Shown here: positions 62,017 to 64,000 of the stretch, in pieces | Numbering within the stretch: position 1 is the stretch's first letter | How the letters are laid out: each line of letters begins with the position of its first letter | Source: an uncultured Lachnospiraceae bacterium | GTDB taxonomy: Bacteria > Bacillota > Clostridia > Lachnospirales > Lachnospiraceae | Reading direction: 5' to 3' | NCBI GenBank assembly: GCA_947567595.1 | Contig: CANOMQ010000011.1 | Coordinates: forward strand, 1 to 64,000 | DNA: 64,000 bases | Notes under the pieces: generated by a model | The model's database searches: none | Told to the model about the DNA's origin: nothing | What the model saw: the letters and a program-made list of their open reading frames with translations, nothing else | Position numbers and translations under genes: made by a program

Positions 62017-62751
62017 ATGTACACAATAGCGCTTTGCGATGACGAAGAGGCAGGACTTGAGCAAATGGAGGAATATTTGTCTAAGTATCAGGAGCAAAAA
62101 GGCTCCTTGGAATATAAAACGCAGCATTTCCAAAGCGGGGAAGCGCTGCTGGAATATGTTGAAAAAGGGGAGTGTATGCCGGATTTGCTGCTCCTAGACA
62201 TCTTTATGACAGGCAAGACCGGGATTGAGGTGGCGCAGGCGATACGCAGGTTTGGCAAGAAGGTGCCAATCATTTTTCAGACTATGTCAATGGACTACGC
62301 GCTAAATGCCTACGAGGTGGACGCAATCCAGTACCTTGTCAAGCCGTTAGAGGAGGATAAGTTTTTCCACGCGATGGATGTCGCGTTCGGGCAGTTGCAA
62401 AAGGAAAAGGATAACCACATTTTAATCAAGCAGCCCGGCGGTGTCAGGAAGCTGCGCCCCGATGAAATTATATATTGTGAATCGCAGAAAAATTATCAGA
62501 TTTTGTATTTGGAACAGGAAGAGTGCAAAATCAGAATGACAGCTTCCGAGCTGTGGGGAATTTTGGAAAAGTCCCCACAGTTTGGCAGGTGCGGGCGTTC
62601 TTTTATTTTAAACATGAACCATATTGTCTGCTTCCGGCGGGAAATGGTTCTGATGGATAACAACAAAAAAATCTACATGCCCAAAAACAAGACGGCTGAA
62701 TTTAAACAGGTCTATTTGGATTACTGTTTTTCGGAAATGGACATCGGATGA
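62017..62751 (+). CDS. LytTR-family response regulator (AgrA/ComE-like)
   Basis: 244 residues. Receiver domain (1-120) with the acidic pair CDDEE (8-12), phosphate-accepting Asp61 (LLLLDIFM) and Lys in YLVKPL; LytTR DNA-binding domain (about 140-240) with IIYCESQKNYQILYL and GRSFILNMNHIV. It would act on a promoter in response to a sensor kinase, which is not adjacent on this strand. AAGGAGGAAG precedes the ATG. Confidence 0.92.
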   Translation: MYTIALCDDEEAGLEQMEEYLSKYQEQKGSLEYKTQHFQSGEALLEYVEKGECMPDLLLLDIFMTGKTGIEVAQAIRRFGKKVPIIFQTMSMDYALNAYEVDAIQYLVKPLEEDKFFHAMDVAFGQLQKEKDNHILIKQPGGVRKLRPDEIIYCESQKNYQILYLEQEECKIRMTASELWGILEKSPQFGRCGRSFILNMNHIVCFRREMVLMDNNKKIYMPKNKTAEFKQVYLDYCFSEMDIG

Positions 62752-62766
62752 TTATAAAACAGTATA

Positions 62767-63525
62767 TTACTGTTTATCCAAAACCTCTTCAATCGTGTTT
62801 AGCAGCTTTTCCTTTTCTGCCGGCTTTAAAATATAACCGGCAGGATTTGACTGCAGAATTGCACAGACGGCTTTGCGGTCTGACACGCTTGTCAGAAAGA
62901 CGACCGGGATTTTTGCCATATCGTCGTCCGCAAGCATTGTCTCAAAAACCTCCCTGCCATTCATTTCCGGCATTTCATAGTCCAGTAAAACCAAATCCGG
63001 CGCCTCCTGCTGGATGGTCATTAATGCCTGCTTCCCAGAGGTGGCAAGGAGGACATCGTATTTCATATCCAGCATACTTTTGAAATTCCTGAGCATAAGC
63101 GGCGTGTCGTCCACGATTAAAATCTTCTTTTTGTCAAATCTGCTTTTTTTCGGCGCATTTTCCGCGGTATCCAAAAGCTGATGGCACTTGTTGATAAGCC
63201 CTGCACGGGTGATTGGGGAAACCATCTTTTTAAACTGTTCGTTCTCAAAAAGCTCCTTGTGGTTTTGTGCCTCCTTGCTGTCAAGCAGGATAAGCACGGG
63301 AAGCTTGGCGTGCTTTTCGCGGAACCAGTCAAGAATGGGCTGGTCGTCTCCCGCCTCCAAATCCAAATAAGAGAGAATGACCAAATCCGGTTTTAAAATT
63401 CCGGTCATTGCCTGAATGTTGTCAAACTGCTTTGTGCAAAGCTGTACCTGATAGTCCTCGGACAGGTATTCCGAAAAATTTTTCGCGGTGTTGTCTAAGT
63501 TCCCGATGATTAGTATTTTTTTCAT
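62767..63525 (-). CDS. Double-receiver response regulator
   Basis: 252 residues without an output domain. The N-terminal receiver is degenerate: where the phosphate acceptor is expected it reads DLVILSYLD, with Ser in place of Asp. The C-terminal receiver is intact: ILIVDDTP, LVLLDYEMPEMNG (acceptor Asp), FLTS and ILKPA. The start at 63525 has GGAGG 8 bases upstream; the ATG at 63540 lies within that site. It is followed upstream by the Hpt-containing gene on the same strand, a probable phosphorelay partner. Confidence 0.88.
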   Translation of the reverse strand: MKKILIIGNLDNTAKNFSEYLSEDYQVQLCTKQFDNIQAMTGILKPDLVILSYLDLEAGDDQPILDWFREKHAKLPVLILLDSKEAQNHKELFENEQFKKMVSPITRAGLINKCHQLLDTAENAPKKSRFDKKKILIVDDTPLMLRNFKSMLDMKYDVLLATSGKQALMTIQQEAPDLVLLDYEMPEMNGREVFETMLADDDMAKIPVVFLTSVSDRKAVCAILQSNPAGYILKPAEKEKLLNTIEEVLDKQ

Positions 63526-63570
63526 TTTACTTTCCTCCATGCATATATGTAATTGTATAATTCTATTCGT

Positions 63571-63999
63571 TTAATGATTATCCCCGTTGCCGGAGCCGGA
63601 CGTCATTTCGCTGATGGTCTTTTCCAAGGTTCTGATGACGGTTTTTGTCTGCTCCGCGTCTAAATTGGTGACAGAAAGGTCGAGCTGTTCCATCAGCGCA
63701 AGGACTGGTTCGGGATATTGGAACGTCTCAAAATGGCGTATGATTTCATCTGCCGTGTCAATGTCCATGCGCTGCATTGCCTGCTCCAAGATGGAAAAAT
63801 ATTCCTGTATCATGTGCAGGTCGGCATGGGGTTTTTCAGGCTTTTCGGAGTCGCTTGGCTTTTCCGCCAACGGGCGGAGCCGGTTCTTCATGCGCTTCCA
63901 CTCCTCCAGGAAATAGGGCGTCACGGAGAAGAGAATATCCGTTCTGCCGTCCCTTGCGGCATACTCAAGCATTTTCGCAACGCCGGACAAGGAGGTCGC
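63571..63999 (-). CDS. Hybrid sensor/Hpt protein, C-terminal part (continues beyond window)
   Basis: The last 142 or so residues of a longer gene; the frame is open to the window edge, so a TTG at 63990 is not the start. ATSLSGVAKMLEYAARDGR fits the second helix region of a histidine-phosphotransfer (Hpt) domain, and the tail is helical and acidic. The phosphorylatable histidine would lie just outside the window. It likely belongs to the phosphorelay with the double receiver 45 bases downstream. Confidence 0.6.
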   Translation of the reverse strand, partial: ATSLSGVAKMLEYAARDGRTDILFSVTPYFLEEWKRMKNRLRPLAEKPSDSEKPEKPHADLHMIQEYFSILEQAMQRMDIDTADEIIRHFETFQYPEPVLALMEQLDLSVTNLDAEQTKTVIRTLEKTISEMTSGSGNGDNH

Positions 64000-64000
64000 G

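Overview
The window looks like a chromosomal segment of a Gram-positive anaerobe of the class Clostridia, most likely a Lachnospiraceae-type Bacillota. The basis is a eukaryote-like (type 2) IleS, a DUF4317 protein, an SrtB-type sortase beside cohesin proteins, TPP and yybP-ykoY riboswitches, Ktr/Trk potassium uptake, a secreted CwlO-like NlpC/P60 hydrolase, AGGAGG ribosome sites and sigma-A promoters. No rRNA, tRNA or CRISPR array was recognised.

Housekeeping blocks: 3' part of ileS (2-1954); pyrG (6.1-7.7 kb, minus); ftsH-uvrC-NiaR-like regulator-PTS IIC-phosphatase (7.8-14.4 kb); a foldase lipoprotein, NlpC/P60 hydrolase, GGDEF protein, dnaE, pfkA, trkH-trkA and a SpoU-type RNA methylase (19.7-31.6 kb). 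A TPP-riboswitch tenA-thiD-thiE operon lies at 49.9-52.3 kb (minus), a Mn-riboswitch cation exchanger at 54.0-55.2 kb (minus), and signalling proteins (LytTR regulator, double receiver, Hpt) at 62-64 kb.

Accessory blocks: an Abi_2/HEPN gene preceded by its own very short promoter-hairpin-terminator RNA unit (3.4-4.5 kb); a decayed restriction-modification island (16.9-19.5 kb) flanked by diverged direct repeats; a MoxR-DUF58-VWA membrane-chaperone-like locus that appears split by two groups of accessory genes (33.1-37.1 and 38.1-41.9 kb), the second being a cohesin/dockerin/sortase cassette in which the dockerin gene carries an in-frame TAG; a run of three toxin-antitoxin loci in which each antitoxin is whole and each toxin is truncated (49.0, 49.8, 53.6 kb); a 1596-residue exonuclease-RecQ-UvrD fusion (55.3-60.1 kb); and an intact-looking IS4-family element with 12-bp terminal repeats and a 10-bp target duplication (60.3-61.9 kb).

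The best candidates for under-described biology are the Abi_2 gene with its roughly 70-nt RNA, the cohesin-sortase surface cassette, the exonuclease-RecQ-UvrD fusion, and an unassigned structured-RNA candidate at 31.66-31.79 kb. All functional calls rest on reading motifs by eye; no database search was run.
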